From contig NC_091255.1 of the NCBI RefSeq assembly GCF_042477335.2, positions 46,292,501 through 46,356,500 on the forward strand: a stretch of 64,000 nucleotides of DNA, in the 5' to 3' direction. Made by a program: the position numbers and the translations under genes. Source of the DNA: Ovis canadensis (Eukaryota; Chordata; Mammalia; Artiodactyla; Bovidae). Below are positions 36,600-48,189 of this stretch, in pieces. The number at the start of each line of letters is the position of its first letter. Positions within the stretch are counted from its first letter, which is position 1. The notes under the pieces are model-generated. The model ran no database searches. It saw only the letters and a program-made list of their open reading frames with translations, and was not told where the DNA came from.

Positions 36600-39500
36600 G
36601 TTCTTCCCAATTCTGACCTTGAGTAACTCTCTAGTGCTTGGGAGCGACTCCTTTTTGTTGCTCCTGGGGTTCTGTGGGCACCTGAGTATAGAAGTCACTA
36701 TGTGCATGCATATTTGCAGTATGCATGAAGTTTGTATATGTCCAGAGAAGTGCATGGTTATTCAGACTGACTCGAGGAAATCCACTGGAATCTGGACTAT
36801 TCCTCCTCCTGAAGGTGTCCTTATTCTCAGCAGAGGAGAAGCCCAAGCCTAGAGCACTGGAGATAGAAAGCAGTGGGAGGGGCTAGCTGGCTGGGTTGGG
36901 CCAGGATTGGCATTTGAAGGGGAGCTAGGGAAGGAGGGGCTCAGCCTCAAAGAGCAAAGCACTTTCTCTGCCAGGATTCGGAGCTGAGGCTGGAGTTGTT
37001 GGGAATACAGCTTTTGAAGTCCCTCCAACACCAGGGCAGGGACCAAATTATGGTTTCAGCATTTAGATCTGAGACAGCAGACCACCATCACCACTCCCAG
37101 CCTCACTTTGCCCCGCTGAGCCTTTGGACGCAGGGGGCCATGGCATTACACCAGGTCTCCTCCCAGGGAAGCCAGGACAGAAGTCCTGCAAGGTGGATGA
37201 CCCCTGTCTTCTTGCTCTTATTTTCCATTTCTTCTCCCAACTGGGAAAAAAAAAAAGATAAAATTCAAAAGAGGTGGGGGCTTCTCAGAAGTGGCCTGGA
37301 TGTGAGAAGGGAGATTTCTTGTAGGATCAGGGATATGGGGAGGCTAGCAGAGGAGGGGCGGCTTCCAGACTGCCTTAGGAAGTGTTGTCAGGGATATGAA
37401 TTCTGGTGGAAGAAGTGGGAAGAGAGGAGAAACAAATTCATTTTGGGGGGATTCTGGAAATCAGAGTTCCTGGCCAGATAATCCTGAGAGGAAATAGTCT
37501 GTTTTTGCCCGAGACTTCTTAAAGTCTCACCCCAAACCCTATTTGAGAGAAAGAAAAAAAAACGAAAGGGCCAGCAGGCCCAGATTCTGGGCCTATCCCA
37601 TTCTGACTTTGGAGTTTTATATTTGGAGGCAGTTCTGGAGGGCTTCCACTGATTGGTCATTAATCCCGTGAGTTATTGTCTGCTAAACAGAGGTCAGTGG
37701 GAGAGAGGCATCTGATCTGTCAGGAGAGACCTGCGCAGTCAGTCCCTTGCAGCAACTCCCTGGGTCCTGTACCTCCCTTGGCAGCTTCTCTCTTCCTTCC
37801 CCAGCAATCCCCCCCCCCAACCCCCCAACCCACCCCTGACCCCAGGCGCCCAGCTGTCCAAGATTTGCCCTTCTCCTTCTTGCCTTGCCCACCTTTTGTC
37901 TCGACATCCACAGGGGTGGGGTTTGTCAGGCCGGGACAGAACTTCTAGGTGAGGCGGGACCCCTGATACAGTGGAGCTCAAACCCAACTGGGCGCTGCCG
38001 CTCACCGTCTTGGTCCACGGGCGTAGGGGCACTGGCTCGGCCTCCTTGCTCACTGAACAGACTTTGCAAACCCTTATGGGAGCCTTGTTTTGTCTTCCTC
38101 TGTTTCTTGCCCCCACTCTTGGGGTTAGGGGAGAGTTCAGCTCAGAATTTACTTCTATTTACTTCAGTCTTGGTCTTTTTCTTCTTTGGATCTTGGCTTC
38201 TACTGAGCTGGGTGTACACCGGCCTCCGCCCAGGCGCGAAATCTTCCTTCCTCTGCCCCTTTGTTCACACCGGCTCAGGCATCTTAGAAAGGTGGGAGTT
38301 CAGGATCCAAATACCAAGAGCGATTTGCAGTAGCATTTCCCATTTTCTAGCCCCCATCTTTGAAATTTCATTAACATTTAAAAGAGATGGAGATTCAGGG
38401 GTGTGTGTGTGTGTGCGTGTGTACTTTTCACGAGTCTCCGAGGCCACAGAGTTGGCCAGTGAATCTGGAAGAGTGTGGGACCCGGAACTCAGACAGGGCC
38501 AGAAAGAGATTGCTAAACGCCTCACCACCCCCAGCCGCACTGCCAGGTCCCGGCTTCTCAGGGAGCCTGGGGGGGCAAGTCAAATTTGGGGCTGGCTGAG
38601 CTGGGCGCTAGCCTGGGGCAGCGGTGGGGAAAATCCCTTGGTCATCCCAAGGCTGATACCAGAAATCTATTTTAAAGGAACCAGGCAGTTTGGCCTTATT
38701 GAGAGGAGAATTTTCGTTTGTTCTTTGATGATTTTTTGGGCGCAGAAGGAAACAGACATCTCCGGTGGCCTCCAAGCGTGCCCCCCCACCCGTGATTGCT
38801 CAAGGGGATTTTAAGGGCCCGGTGTCCGGGTACTGGGCATGGATTAGGAGTAGGGGAGTAAGTGGTCTAGCTCTGGGGAAATAGGAAAGAATGTCTATGA
38901 AGGGGGGCATTTTCTCTGATTTTTGCCTTTATTATTAATTTCTAAGGTTTCTGTGTCTTACTCGTTCTCTTAAAATTTAAAAAAAAATTTGTTTCTCTCT
39001 GTCTCACACACACATACACAGACACACACACACGGTAAGTTGCCCAAGTTTCCCCACTTGAATCCAGGAAGAGATTGTTCCCTCTTCTCTCTCTAGTCTC
39101 CCCCTAAATTATGACTTCACTATCAGGGATGATAAATCCCTCTCTCCTCCTTTTCCAGACCTCAAAGTCTTCCCTCCAACCCCGCTGGTGTTTCCTACCC
39201 TAAGTTTCCTGCCCAGGCTCCTCACTGCCCCAGTCTGTCCCTTGCAATTTGGAAGGTCTCTAGCCTGCAGACGTACCTCAGACGAAAAGGGTACCCTGGA
39301 GCTGCCATTCTACTATTCATCCCCCATCCTCCCAGCCCCCAAAAGGGGCTCTCTGCCAACCAAAAATCTCCGGAAAGGAGTAATAAAGTCCAGAAGGAAA
39401 CCAAACTGGGATCTAATTGTGTCTCAAGCATTTGGAAGGGGCTTTGTTCTCAGAATTACTTAAGAAGTCCTTACTCTATTTCTTACTGCATTTGGGGGCG

Positions 39501-40680
39501 CATGTCCTCTGAAAATTTGCTCCAGGTTAGCTTTCTTCCTCTCAGCCCTCTTTTTCGCTCCCACTCTACTGCACTCCATCTCCTTGTATAGCCAGAAGGG
39601 ACCACAAGAATCCAGGCTCAGAGCGGGGAGGGGTCCACTGTTGTGTCTGGAAAAACTCCTCTGCCCTTGGCTTAGCTCCAGGCTGATCCTCTTGCAGGCT
39701 GACTGGATGTCCCTGGGTTCTCTCTTACTCACTGGGGTGAAGCCGTGCAGGTCCCACAAGTGACCAGATCCTCCTCGCCTCTTAACTTCTCAATGACTCT
39801 CTCTCTAGTGGCAGTAACAGCTAGAAGAGTTGGAGGGTCTGAGGTACATTCTTGACTTTTTAATGTGGGAGGGGAAAAGATCCAAAGGTGCTGGTCTCTT
39901 AAACCTCTAGAAGCCTCGTGAGTGAGTCACTGACCCACCAGTCCTAGAACTACGTAAGGTCCAATCCAACAGGTCTCTAACCAGGGTCTGGAGATCTCAG
40001 GACAGACTCTTTGTAGCCTTGACTGCTTTCTCTAAGGGTCCTGGCTTGAGCCCCAGCAGTGGGTCCAGCTTGGGTATTTTCTGTTCCTGATACTAATAAA
40101 CATAGAAAAATGGCTTCCACTTTCCATCTTCACCTCCCCACAACCCTCAGCCACCAACTCTCTAGGCAGGCATTAGGATCCTAGAGACCTCACAGTAGGA
40201 GGAGACTCTTCAGCTGGTTCCTTGCTGGAGGTTAGGAAGGCCAGAGTCCCCTTCTCCACTCCAATTCATCAGGGCCCCAGGAAACTGGCTGTTCCAGCCC
40301 ATGAAGTAAGCCTGACTTAGTGGGCCTGAAAGAAGTGGGGACTGGAGGAGGCCAGGGGCCACACCTTATGAGAGTAGACAGTAGGACCCTTTCTCAGCCC
40401 AAAGCAAAGCCAGTGAGTGGGGAGCTATGGGGTATGAGGGAAGCTTTGCTAGACACCGCCACCCTCTCCTGGAAGGGAGACAATAGCTGGAAACCATCTC
40501 TCACCTTTGTTCTCCCAGTCCCTTCTCTCCTGGTCCATCCAGATGGGAAAAAGCAAAAGCCAAGGATTCTAACCAGGACATCACAGGGTAGTAGCTGGCT
40601 CTGTCTACGCAGAGTTAAGAGAACAAGTTTTCCAAGCTGCCTTCGTAGAAAAGAGAAACTGCCAGACTTCTATTTTATCC
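36600..40680. other. HOXB4-HOXB3 spacer, unassigned
   Basis: About 4 kb without a recognised gene. It includes a TG microsatellite (38400-38424) and a CA microsatellite (about 39006-39034). The largest frame (309 codons at 37885-38814) shows no domain or family resemblance. Confidence 0.45.
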
Positions 40681-40690
40681 TCTAAGCCCG

Positions 40691-40794
40691 GAGTCAGCAG
40701 TTCTGCCAAGCTGCAAACGCTCCTGCTTTTGGAAAGGTCCTGGTGCTTTTTTTGTCTTTTTCTTCCGCCAGGAACGGCTCTTCCCCACCCCCGC
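40691..40794. promoter_or_regulatory. Candidate HOXB3 rhombomere 5 control sites (MAF and Krox20 type)
   Basis: GAGTCAGCA at 40691-40699 is the reverse of TGCTGACTC, a MAF-type half-site. About 90 bp further, CACCCCCGC at 40786-40794 reads GCGGGGGTG on the other strand, close to the Krox20/EGR consensus. Mouse Hoxb3 is activated in rhombomere 5 by Kreisler (MafB) with Krox20 through an upstream enhancer, and this pair is 1.5 kb upstream of the proximal promoter. Short motifs, so weak evidence. Confidence 0.35.
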
Positions 40795-41852
40795 CCCAAA
40801 TCTGCAGACACCTACATTCTTGCCTCCTGTCTTCCTCCTACAGGCCTCCTAGCCTTTCCCTGCCCTTCTAAAACACATTCGAAGACAACTTGAGCTTTTG
40901 TAGTTTTCCTCACTTGTTTCAAGAGTCCTAAATCTTGCAAGAGCTAAGAGAAGTAAACAGATTTGTTCTGAACAATAATAATAATAAAAATAACTACCCT
41001 CCATCTCTTTTGCCAGTGCATTTAAAATTAAGGCATTTTGCTGGTTCTTCGAATCTTCTTAGAAGTACAAATGTCCTTATCACCTCTTAGCCCCTTCTGC
41101 CTATCCGGAGGTGAGAATCTTAACAGAAACTTCTTCGTGAAGTTCTTACAGCTTCTCTATTGCCAGCAGTGTCTGGAACTCAAGCTAAACACAAGGTCTT
41201 CCTTTTGTCACCCTCTCCTCAACCCCCCTCCCCTACAAGATGGTCTGGATTTTTGAAATAATCACTCACCGCTTGTTGTCTGTTCTCAAAAATGGGAGGG
41301 GGCTTTTGAAAAGAAAGCTCTGGTTCCCCCCACCCCAGGTTGGAAACCGGGCCAGATTTGCGGGGAGAGAGGAGGAATAGAGGGTGTGGGGGAGAGAAGA
41401 AACAGACTGCTGAGACTCAGCCACCAGTCCCGCAAGAGTGAAACTACTTAAAAAAAAAAAAAAGTCCTAGTGTTCCCACTGCAAATGAATGCAGAGGGGC
41501 ACCCAGGAACCATCCCCCCACCCCCGCAAGGCCAGGGCCTCCCAAGCTACTCTCTGCTTAGACAGAAGGGTTTACTAATAGTGATGGTGGTGGTGGTAGT
41601 GGGGAACTGTGAACTCCACCAGCTTTGCCTTGTCTTTGAGCTCCTCTTCCTCCCCCACCAAAATCTGAATTTAAAAATTTACCTGTCCTTAAAAAACAAA
41701 AACAAAACTTAAAAGCTCTACCTCCTTTCCTTTCTCACTCTTTTTTTTTTTTTTTAACTGGGGGGGGCGTTCAAAATACCCCCCTCCCCCATTACCACCA
41801 TCACCTTCCTTCCTTATCAGGCATCTAAGCTTGCTAAAGGGGGAGAGGTGGG

Positions 41853-41897
41853 GGTGTGTGTGAGCTTGTGTGTGTGTGAGTGTGTGTGTCTGTGTGG
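41853..41897. repeat. (TG)n microsatellite
   Basis: Interrupted GTGTG runs just upstream of the HOXB3 proximal CpG-rich promoter. Confidence 0.75.
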
Positions 41898-41929
41898 TTT
41901 TTTCCCTGTGCAAAAGCAGAGGCCATTGT

Positions 41930-42319
41930 TACGGAGAGTAGGGCGTACCAGTCTTATAGGGCAACCGCACTGTGGCGGCTTGGCCGTGCCGGAGCCTGGA
42001 GCTGGATTCTCGGCGAGCTGAGCCGCCCGAGCACCTTTCGGTCTTCTATTTTTTTCCCGCTCCCCTACCCCCTCCCTCCTGCGCACCCCCGCTCCTAAGC
42101 CGAGTGAATTGAAGCGGACGCCGAGCGGCTCCTCCGGCCGGTCTGCCCCTCGGGCTCCCCAGCCGGGGTGGCTATTGGGGAGGGGGGCGACGCCGCTTTA
42201 AACAGTGGTCTTTTTTTCCTTTGCCTTCAAGGAGGGGAGATTTCTCGCCTGCCGCTCGCGCTGGGGCTCGATGTGAATATATATTATGTCTGCCTGTTCT
42301 CCCCTCGTCGGTGGCTAAG
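41930..42319 (+). promoter_or_regulatory. HOXB3: HOXB3 proximal promoter with untranslated exon
   Basis: CpG-rich from about 41930 to 42270, with an inverted CCAAT box (ATTGG, 42174-42178) and TTTAAA near 42197. It ends in a clean donor CTAAG|GTAAGC with GT at 42320-42321. The acceptor before the coding exon (AG at 45220-45221) supplies a matching partner, so the exon is probably an untranslated HOXB3 first exon joined over a 2.9-kb intron. Mouse Hoxb3 is known to use alternative promoters. Confidence 0.55.
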
Positions 42320-42403
42320 GTAAGCTGGACTGAAATAGGCTATCAGTTTGTGAATGGCGGAGAGTATGTCTCAATGATTTATGGCCCATATGACTCCAAT
42401 CTC

Positions 42404-42420
42404 GGTTCAAGAAGAGTTCA
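42404..42420 (+). promoter_or_regulatory. Perfect DR5 retinoic acid response element
   Basis: GGTTCA-AGAAG-AGTTCA: both half-sites match the strongest RARE class (the RAR-beta2 and HOXA1/HOXB1 3' type) with exactly 5 bp between them. It lies 84 bp after the candidate HOXB3 donor at 42320, in the first intron. Just upstream are TCAATGATTTATGG (HOX-PBX-like plus TTTATGG), within a patch of non-repetitive DNA. Direct RAR/RXR control of the HOXB3 proximal promoter is inferred. Confidence 0.75.
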
Positions 42421-42449
42421 CAAGCTTTAAGCTTCCTTCCACGCAGCGA

Positions 42450-42520
42450 CTCTCTCTCTCTCTCCCTCTCTCTCTCTCTCTCCCTCCCTCCCTCTCTCCC
42501 TCTCCCTCTCTCTTCCTGCT
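42450..42520. repeat. (CT)n microsatellite
   Basis: CT/CCCT tract about 70 bp long, beginning 30 bp after the DR5 RARE. Confidence 0.85.
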
Positions 42521-42529
42521 TCTTTCCTT

Positions 42530-43400
42530 TTCTCTTCTCTTTTCTTTCAGCAGCCAGATCTGGACTGAATTTTCGCCCGGCTGCTAAGAAGAGCCTAACC
42601 TTTTTTCTCTCTTCCTTTTTTGTTCTATTTCTCTTCTATTTTTTTTTTTAAGTCCTGGAAGGTGGCCTAGCCCCTCTCCCTGGTCTTCCCAGCTATTGTT
42701 ACTCTCCCAAGCCTTTTTTGGGGGGGTTGCTTGGAAAAGTGGATTTCTTGGGGTGGCTCACCGCCCTTCTCCAGTGAGACCCTGGGGGAAGCCGGGAGCC
42801 ACTGTCTCCTTCCCTCCCTCTCTCTCTCCCGAGAAGCCAGATGGAGCCTGGATTTTTTCAACATGGAGGCAAGGGAAATAGATGTGTTTGGCTTGGTAGA
42901 ACTGCACCCCACCCCCCTTTTCCTGGATCCCCAGGTTTCGGATCCCCTCGGCACCTCTCGCTCCTCTCACTGTCCCATCAGCCGGGCCTCTGTGTGCGCC
43001 CTCCGGCCCACCGGGCCTGGCAAAGTCCCGGTGTGGAGTTGCTAAGGCGCCTTTTAATTTAGTTACCTTCAGCGCCCAAACTTGCTGCTGCCCTAGGGCT
43101 GGTCCTCGGCCGGGTGTGCTTGGAACCTGCCGCTGCTAACCGTTTCTGCGTCCTGAAGGCTTCTCTTCGCCTCCTTGGGCCAACATAGCTTGTCGCCAGG
43201 CACCATGGCAGCAGCAGCCGAGACAGCCCGGCGGCGACAGAGGCAGCCAGGGACTAACTCCATCCACAAACCTTCCCGGCCCTTTCTGGCTGCCGGTGGA
43301 GCCTCCATTCTTTTCTATCACGCCTCTAGCTTCTTGCTTCCCACACTCGCCTGGCCTCGTTGCTGCAATGGTTTGCAAGTTCATTGCATGGGGAGCGACA
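42530..43400. other. HOXB3 5' intron, first part
   Basis: T-rich then mixed sequence with nothing specific recognised. Confidence 0.4.
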
Positions 43401-43404
43401 GGAA

Positions 43405-43670
43405 TTTCGGCCCCAGGCGTCTAGTCAAATTATTGTTTTATTATAACTATCATCATCATCATCATCATTACTGCTGTAACAATCATTTAGACTAAATAAA
43501 GCCAGGGCCCAGCCAGCCAACCCCCTCCAACGTTTTTATTTCATTCTCTTATCTATTAATAACAAACTCAACTGATGCCTGTTAATTAATTCCCCCTTCA
43601 ACCAGGGCTGCTCCGAAGCTAATTTTGGTTAAATCATCAGAGGCTAATGGTAATAATAATAAAGGGATTG
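43405..43670. promoter_or_regulatory. Candidate intronic enhancer with (CAT)n
   Basis: AT-rich block with CAAATTATTGTTTTATTATAAC, a (CAT)n run at 43451-43469, TAACAATCATTTAGAC, CTATTAATAACAAAC, TGTTAATTAATTCCC and GGTTAAATCATCAGAGG. Many TAAT/TCAT cores occur over 260 bp, about 1.8 kb upstream of the HOXB3 coding exon. Function inferred. Confidence 0.35.
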
Positions 43671-43679
43671 GGTCAGCCT

Positions 43680-45160
43680 GGTCAATTGAACTCCAGTTCT
43701 CCTCCCTGGAAGGACCTCCTGCTTTGCAGACCCCTGTGTGTTTCCCAGAAACAAATTCTTCCCAGAAACCAATCGGAACTCAGAGTTACCCGGCTCCCTT
43801 TTGAGTATAAATCTGTGCCATTAAGAAGGGGATTTATGTGTGAGAGGGATTTCCTTCACCTGGACTCCCTTTTTATTTTATTTTCCTATTTTTAGTTTTC
43901 TTTAGAGTTGACTAGCTGGGCTGAATGAGATTTAACTAGTTCAAACTCATATGTCAGAAGATAGGGTCAATCTAAAGATTCTATAAAGAGTGATGGTGAG
44001 GAGTTGAGAAGACATTTGGTGAGCTTGGGGGTATGTAGTCAGAAGTTTCGGAAGAAATACACGAAATCCTGTGACAGCTTGAACCTTTATTTTTCTAGCA
44101 CACTTTAAAAAGCCTGCATTAAACTAATGATTTTTTTTTTTTTTTTGCCTCAAAGAACTTCAGTAAACAGGGGCACCCAGTTTCCAGCCCAGATAATATT
44201 GCTTAGATTGCTTTGTTTACTTTCTTTTTTTCTTAGGGAAAAAAATTTGTGTTTTAGAAAGCACTTTCCCATCTCTTTTTAGAAAAGTCCAGCAGTTACC
44301 TAGTTTCTTTCTTCTTTTCTTCTTTTGGAAAAATCAAAGGAAGCAGACTGTCAAGGAAAGGGTGGGTAAAAAAAAATTATGCCTGATGAAAAAAAAGAGA
44401 GTGGGAGAAGACCTAGCCAAATGGTCACAGCACCAACCAGTCCCACCAAAGAAACAATCCTGTTCCATTTGGGGGCCCCATGGGGGCCGCTGGCTGCGGG
44501 ATCCCAGACTTGGTTAGCAAACACTCAGACTGGAGGTGGTGGTACCTGCAGCCAAGGCCATGGAGGCCGCTCAGTTCCACTGGCTCTGGAGGTTGAAAAT
44601 CTTCAGGAAGTTTTGGGTCAGGCTGCTGCTTCTTGAGGTGGGAGGGTAAGGACAGGCTCCCTCACATCAGAAGGTTCCCTGCTCAACTTGCTTCTTCCTG
44701 CTGCCTCTTCCGGTGATCCTCAGCCTCAGTATTTTTTCTCCAGATTAGACTCTGCTTGGATGAAAGGAACCTAGATGAAGGCAAAGGCAGGAGGCCTCTC
44801 AGCTCAGAGGAGGGTGTTGATGATGCTTTTATTTTGGAGTTCCCCCCCTTGAGCCACCCTATCCCAGAGTTGGGGGGGCAGGTGCAGGGAGAGGGAATTA
44901 AAGAGGTCAGGGGCTAGTAGGCAGGCAGGAGAGAAGCGATGGCCCTTGCCATAGTAAGATTCTATATCCAGGCAGTTCCCAAAGGAGTGGAGTCCTTATT
45001 TTCTTAAGTGAAGATGAAAACTGGTGGGCTTTTTCTTTTAAAATTAAAGCACTGATATAAGAAAAATCCATTTCAGGCCAAGCAAGTGGCCTCAGCATCT
45101 GCTGTGAAGATGTTGGGTGGGGGAGAAGAAAAACCCTATTGATGTCAGTTCCCTTTTCAG
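43680..45160. other. HOXB3 5' intron, last part
   Basis: Low-complexity T- and A-rich stretches and unremarkable sequence. No gene or site cluster recognised. Confidence 0.4.
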
Positions 45161-45221
45161 TTCCTAAGATGGATTCGAGCCCCAGTCCTCTTCTCCCCGT
45201 GTCTCTTCTCTCACCCCGCAG

Positions 45222-45370
45222 GTCAACCGCTACGAACAGATCCCGGGAGGAGGGGGGCAGAAAGGGGGGGGGGTCCGGCGTGCCACGTGACCCCAAGGGG
45301 TGCCAATGTCCGGTCGTGAGGGTATCTGGCTCTTGCAAGTTGCCACCTACCACCAGGGCCTCGCCCAGCG
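45222..45370 (+). other. HOXB3: HOXB3 5' UTR part of first coding exon, with 3' splice acceptor
   Basis: A pyrimidine tract and CCCCGCAG (AG at 45220-45221) form a strong acceptor 149 nt before the ATG, showing that the coding exon follows at least one untranslated exon. The leader contains an E-box CACGTG at 45284-45289 and short upstream frames, among them an ATG at 45305. Confidence 0.65.
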
Positions 45371-47466
45371 ATGCAGAAAGCCACCTACTACGACAACACC
45401 GCCGCCGCACTCTTCGGAGGCTACCCCTCATACCCTGGCAGCAATGGCTTCGGCTACGACGGTCCCCCTCAGCCCCCCTTCCAGGCCACCACGCACCTGG
45501 AAAGTGACTACCAGCGCTCAGCGTGCTCGCTGCAGTCCCTGGGCAACGCCGCCGCGCACGCCAAGGGCAAGGAACTCAACGGCAGCTGCATGAGGCCGGG
45601 CCTGGCCTCAGAGCCCCTGCCGGCTCCGCCCGGCTCGCCCCCGCCCAGCGCCGCACCTACCAGTACCACTAGCAACAGCAGTAACGCGGGCGGTCCCAGC
45701 AAAAGCGGCCCCCCCAAGTGCGGTGCCGGCTCCAACTCCACCCTCACCAAACAGATATTCCCCTGGATGAAAGAGTCGAGGCAAACGTCCAAGCTGAAAA
45801 ACAGCTCCCCTGGCACAGGTACCGGCTCTCTGGCTTCGTCGTCGTCAGCTTTTGTCCCGGCCAGGAATGTCACTGTTATTCTAGCACCCAGCCCTTAGGC
45901 GCCCAGGCGGCGGCATTTCCCGTACCCCCCCCACCTGGTGACCCCTGACCCCGCCAGCACCCTCTCCCTCTTGCCCCCCTCCACCTGAGCTTCTGAGAGG
46001 TCCAGAAGGCCAGGTGCTCGGCCTCAGCCCTTTGCAAGGCTGCAGAGTCACGAGACGCTGCCAGTAGACGCAGAGTCGTCAACGATTATTATTAAGTATT
46101 ACTACTGTGGATATTAATCACAATCGCTCGGGCGGCCCGCGGTCTCGGCCTCCAGGCATGGCAGCCTCTTCGCCCCCCATTTTCGTGCCTTGCCCAGAAT
46201 GTCCAGACTCGCCCAGGAGTTCTCCTCAAGCACCTGTCTGGGCCACAGGACCTGGCGCGGTGGAGGGCGGAGGAGTGTCTTCTACACCTGGAACTAGGGA
46301 TAAGGGGGGAGAAAGCGTGTGCGAGAAAATCCAGCCCTAAATAAATGGCCATGCGGCTCTGTCTGCGTGACATGATCAAATTTTCATAAGCTGGGGCAGT
46401 GAGAGGAGAACAGGTCTCTTAATAAATGCCACTATTATAGAGTGTCCGCTAATGCGGCGGGTGGGGGCGGGGGGCAGTGGAGAGGAGGAGGCGGGGACGC
46501 GAAGGGGAGGGCGGCGGGGCCTCCCGAGTCCGGGCCTGGATTTATTAAGAAACGATGCATTCAATTTCGGCGTGTTCAGTAATTATCTTTTATTTCATTT
46601 TCTCCCCTTCCCACCCCTCCCCCTCGGGTCCAGCGGAGGGCTGCGGCGGCGGCGGCGGAGGCGGCGGCGGCAGTGGCGGCAGCGGGGGTGGCGGCGGGGG
46701 AGGGGACAAGAGCCCCCCGGGGTCTGCGGCCTCCAAGCGGGCGCGGACGGCGTACACGAGCGCGCAGCTGGTGGAGCTGGAGAAGGAGTTCCACTTCAAC
46801 CGCTACCTGTGCCGGCCGCGCCGCGTGGAGATGGCCAACTTGCTGAACCTCAGCGAGCGGCAGATCAAGATCTGGTTCCAGAACCGGCGCATGAAATACA
46901 AGAAGGACCAAAAGGCCAAGGGCCTGGCCTCGTCTTCGGGGGGCCCCTCTCCCGCCGGCAGCCCCTCGCAGCCCATGCAGTCCACGGCCGGCTTCATGAA
47001 CGCCTTGCACTCCATGACCCCCAGCTATGAGAGCCCGTCCCCGCCCGCCTTCGGCAAAGCCCACCAGAATGCCTATGCGCTGCCCTCCAACTACCAGCCC
47101 CCCCTCAAAGGCTGCGGCGCCCCGCAGAAGTATCCCCAGACCCCGGCGCCCGATTACGAGCCTCACGTCCTTCAAACCAACGGGGGCGCCTACGGGACGC
47201 CCACCATGCAGGGCAGCCCCGTGTACGTGGGCGGGGGCGGCTACGCGGATCCGTTGCCGCCCCCTGCCGGCCCCTCCCTCTACGGCCTCAACCACCTTTC
47301 CCACCACCCCTCGGGGAACCTGGACTACAACGGGGCGCCCCCTATGGCCCCCAGCCAGCACCACGGACCCTGCGACCCCCACCCTACCTACACAGACCTC
47401 TCCTCTCACCATGCGCCTCCTCCTCAGGGTAGAATCCAAGAAGCGCCCAAGTTAACACACCTGTGA
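45371..47466 (+). CDS. HOXB3: HOXB3 homeobox protein, join(45371..45818,46634..47466)
   Basis: Encodes 426 aa; human HOXB3 is 431, and the difference lies in the glycine linker. It begins [23 protein letters not shown], specific to group 3. The hexapeptide IFPWM is at 129-133. The linker has nine Gly, Ser-Gly-Gly-Ser, then seven Gly (about 154-173). The homeodomain spans about 183-242 ([12 protein letters not shown] through [11 protein letters not shown]). A long C-terminus rich in Pro, Gly, Tyr and His carries the Hox3-family tail, ending [12 protein letters not shown]. Exon 1 ends at 45818 (donor GTACCG, a weak match); exon 2 starts at 46634 after GTCCAG, and the split codon GCG gives Thr-Ala-Glu-Gly. 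The ATG has G at -3. It acts with PBX in hindbrain (rhombomere 5 and behind) and pharyngeal patterning. Confidence 0.97.
45819..46633 (+). other. HOXB3: HOXB3 coding intron
   Basis: 815 bp. Three AT-rich islands stand out: GATTATTATTAAGTATTACTACTG with GATATTAATCACAATCG (46083-46127), CTAAATAAATGGCC with GACATGATCAAATTTTCATAAG (46336-46390), and CCTGGATTTATTAAG with GTTCAGTAATTATC near the 3' end (46535-46587). Each has HOX or PBX-HOX-like cores, so the intron may be regulatory. Confidence 0.5.
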
Positions 47467-48158
47467 TGGGAGAGGGAGGGCTGAGGGGCAGGTCCTGGGG
47501 TGGAGGAGACCCAGGAGGGGCGGGGGCTGTGGAGTTGTGGGGTGCAGTCGGGAGGTCTGAAAGAGGAGGCAGGGAGATGGCAACCAAGCTTCCCGGGAAG
47601 AAAGGGCCTGGAGCTCCTTCCCCTCCCCCTGGCCTGAGAGGTTGCTTTTTAAGTCCTGCAGCTCTTGTTTAGTCTGCCTGCCAACCCATTGGAAAGGAAT
47701 CTACAGCAGATTGGAGATGACCCCATCAACCCTAGGCCTCCAGCAATATTCAGTTGGAATTCCACCTTAGGGAGTCGGGTAGAGGAAGAGGAGATAGGGA
47801 AACAGGCAAAGAAGCACATTTTAAAAAACAGACAAGATGGCTAGGCCATCACCAGCCAACCAACCAACTTACCTTCCTTCTATGTGGTTAATTCCCCCAA
47901 ATCTTGATTTTTCTTTCCTGGCAATTCTCCTTTAAAAAAAATTTAATACATTTCAAAACCAAGGGCACAAAGCATGTCCCCCTCCCACTTTCCTGAATCC
48001 TCAGATTTCTTCCCATGATAGGAGAAGGTTGATTGGGCACTCCCTCCATTTCTAGTCCCATATTTTTCTGCTCTAGAACGTTAATATCTATACCCCACCC
48101 CTATCAATTACAGTCTTCAGAGGGCTCAGGGATGGTGAGAGATCCTGAAAGAGCTGTC

Positions 48159-48189
48159 TATATTATAAATATATATATATATATATATT
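48159..48189. repeat. (TA)n microsatellite
   Basis: About 12 TA units in the HOXB3 3' UTR. Confidence 0.85.

Noticed and set aside
43668-43682. GGGTCA-GCC-TGGTCA, a DR3-like pair
   Set aside because: The second half-site has T at the purine position and DR3 is not a typical RAR element.
46576-47439. 287-codon antisense frame over HOXB3 exon 2
   Set aside because: Shadow of the GC-rich homeobox exon.
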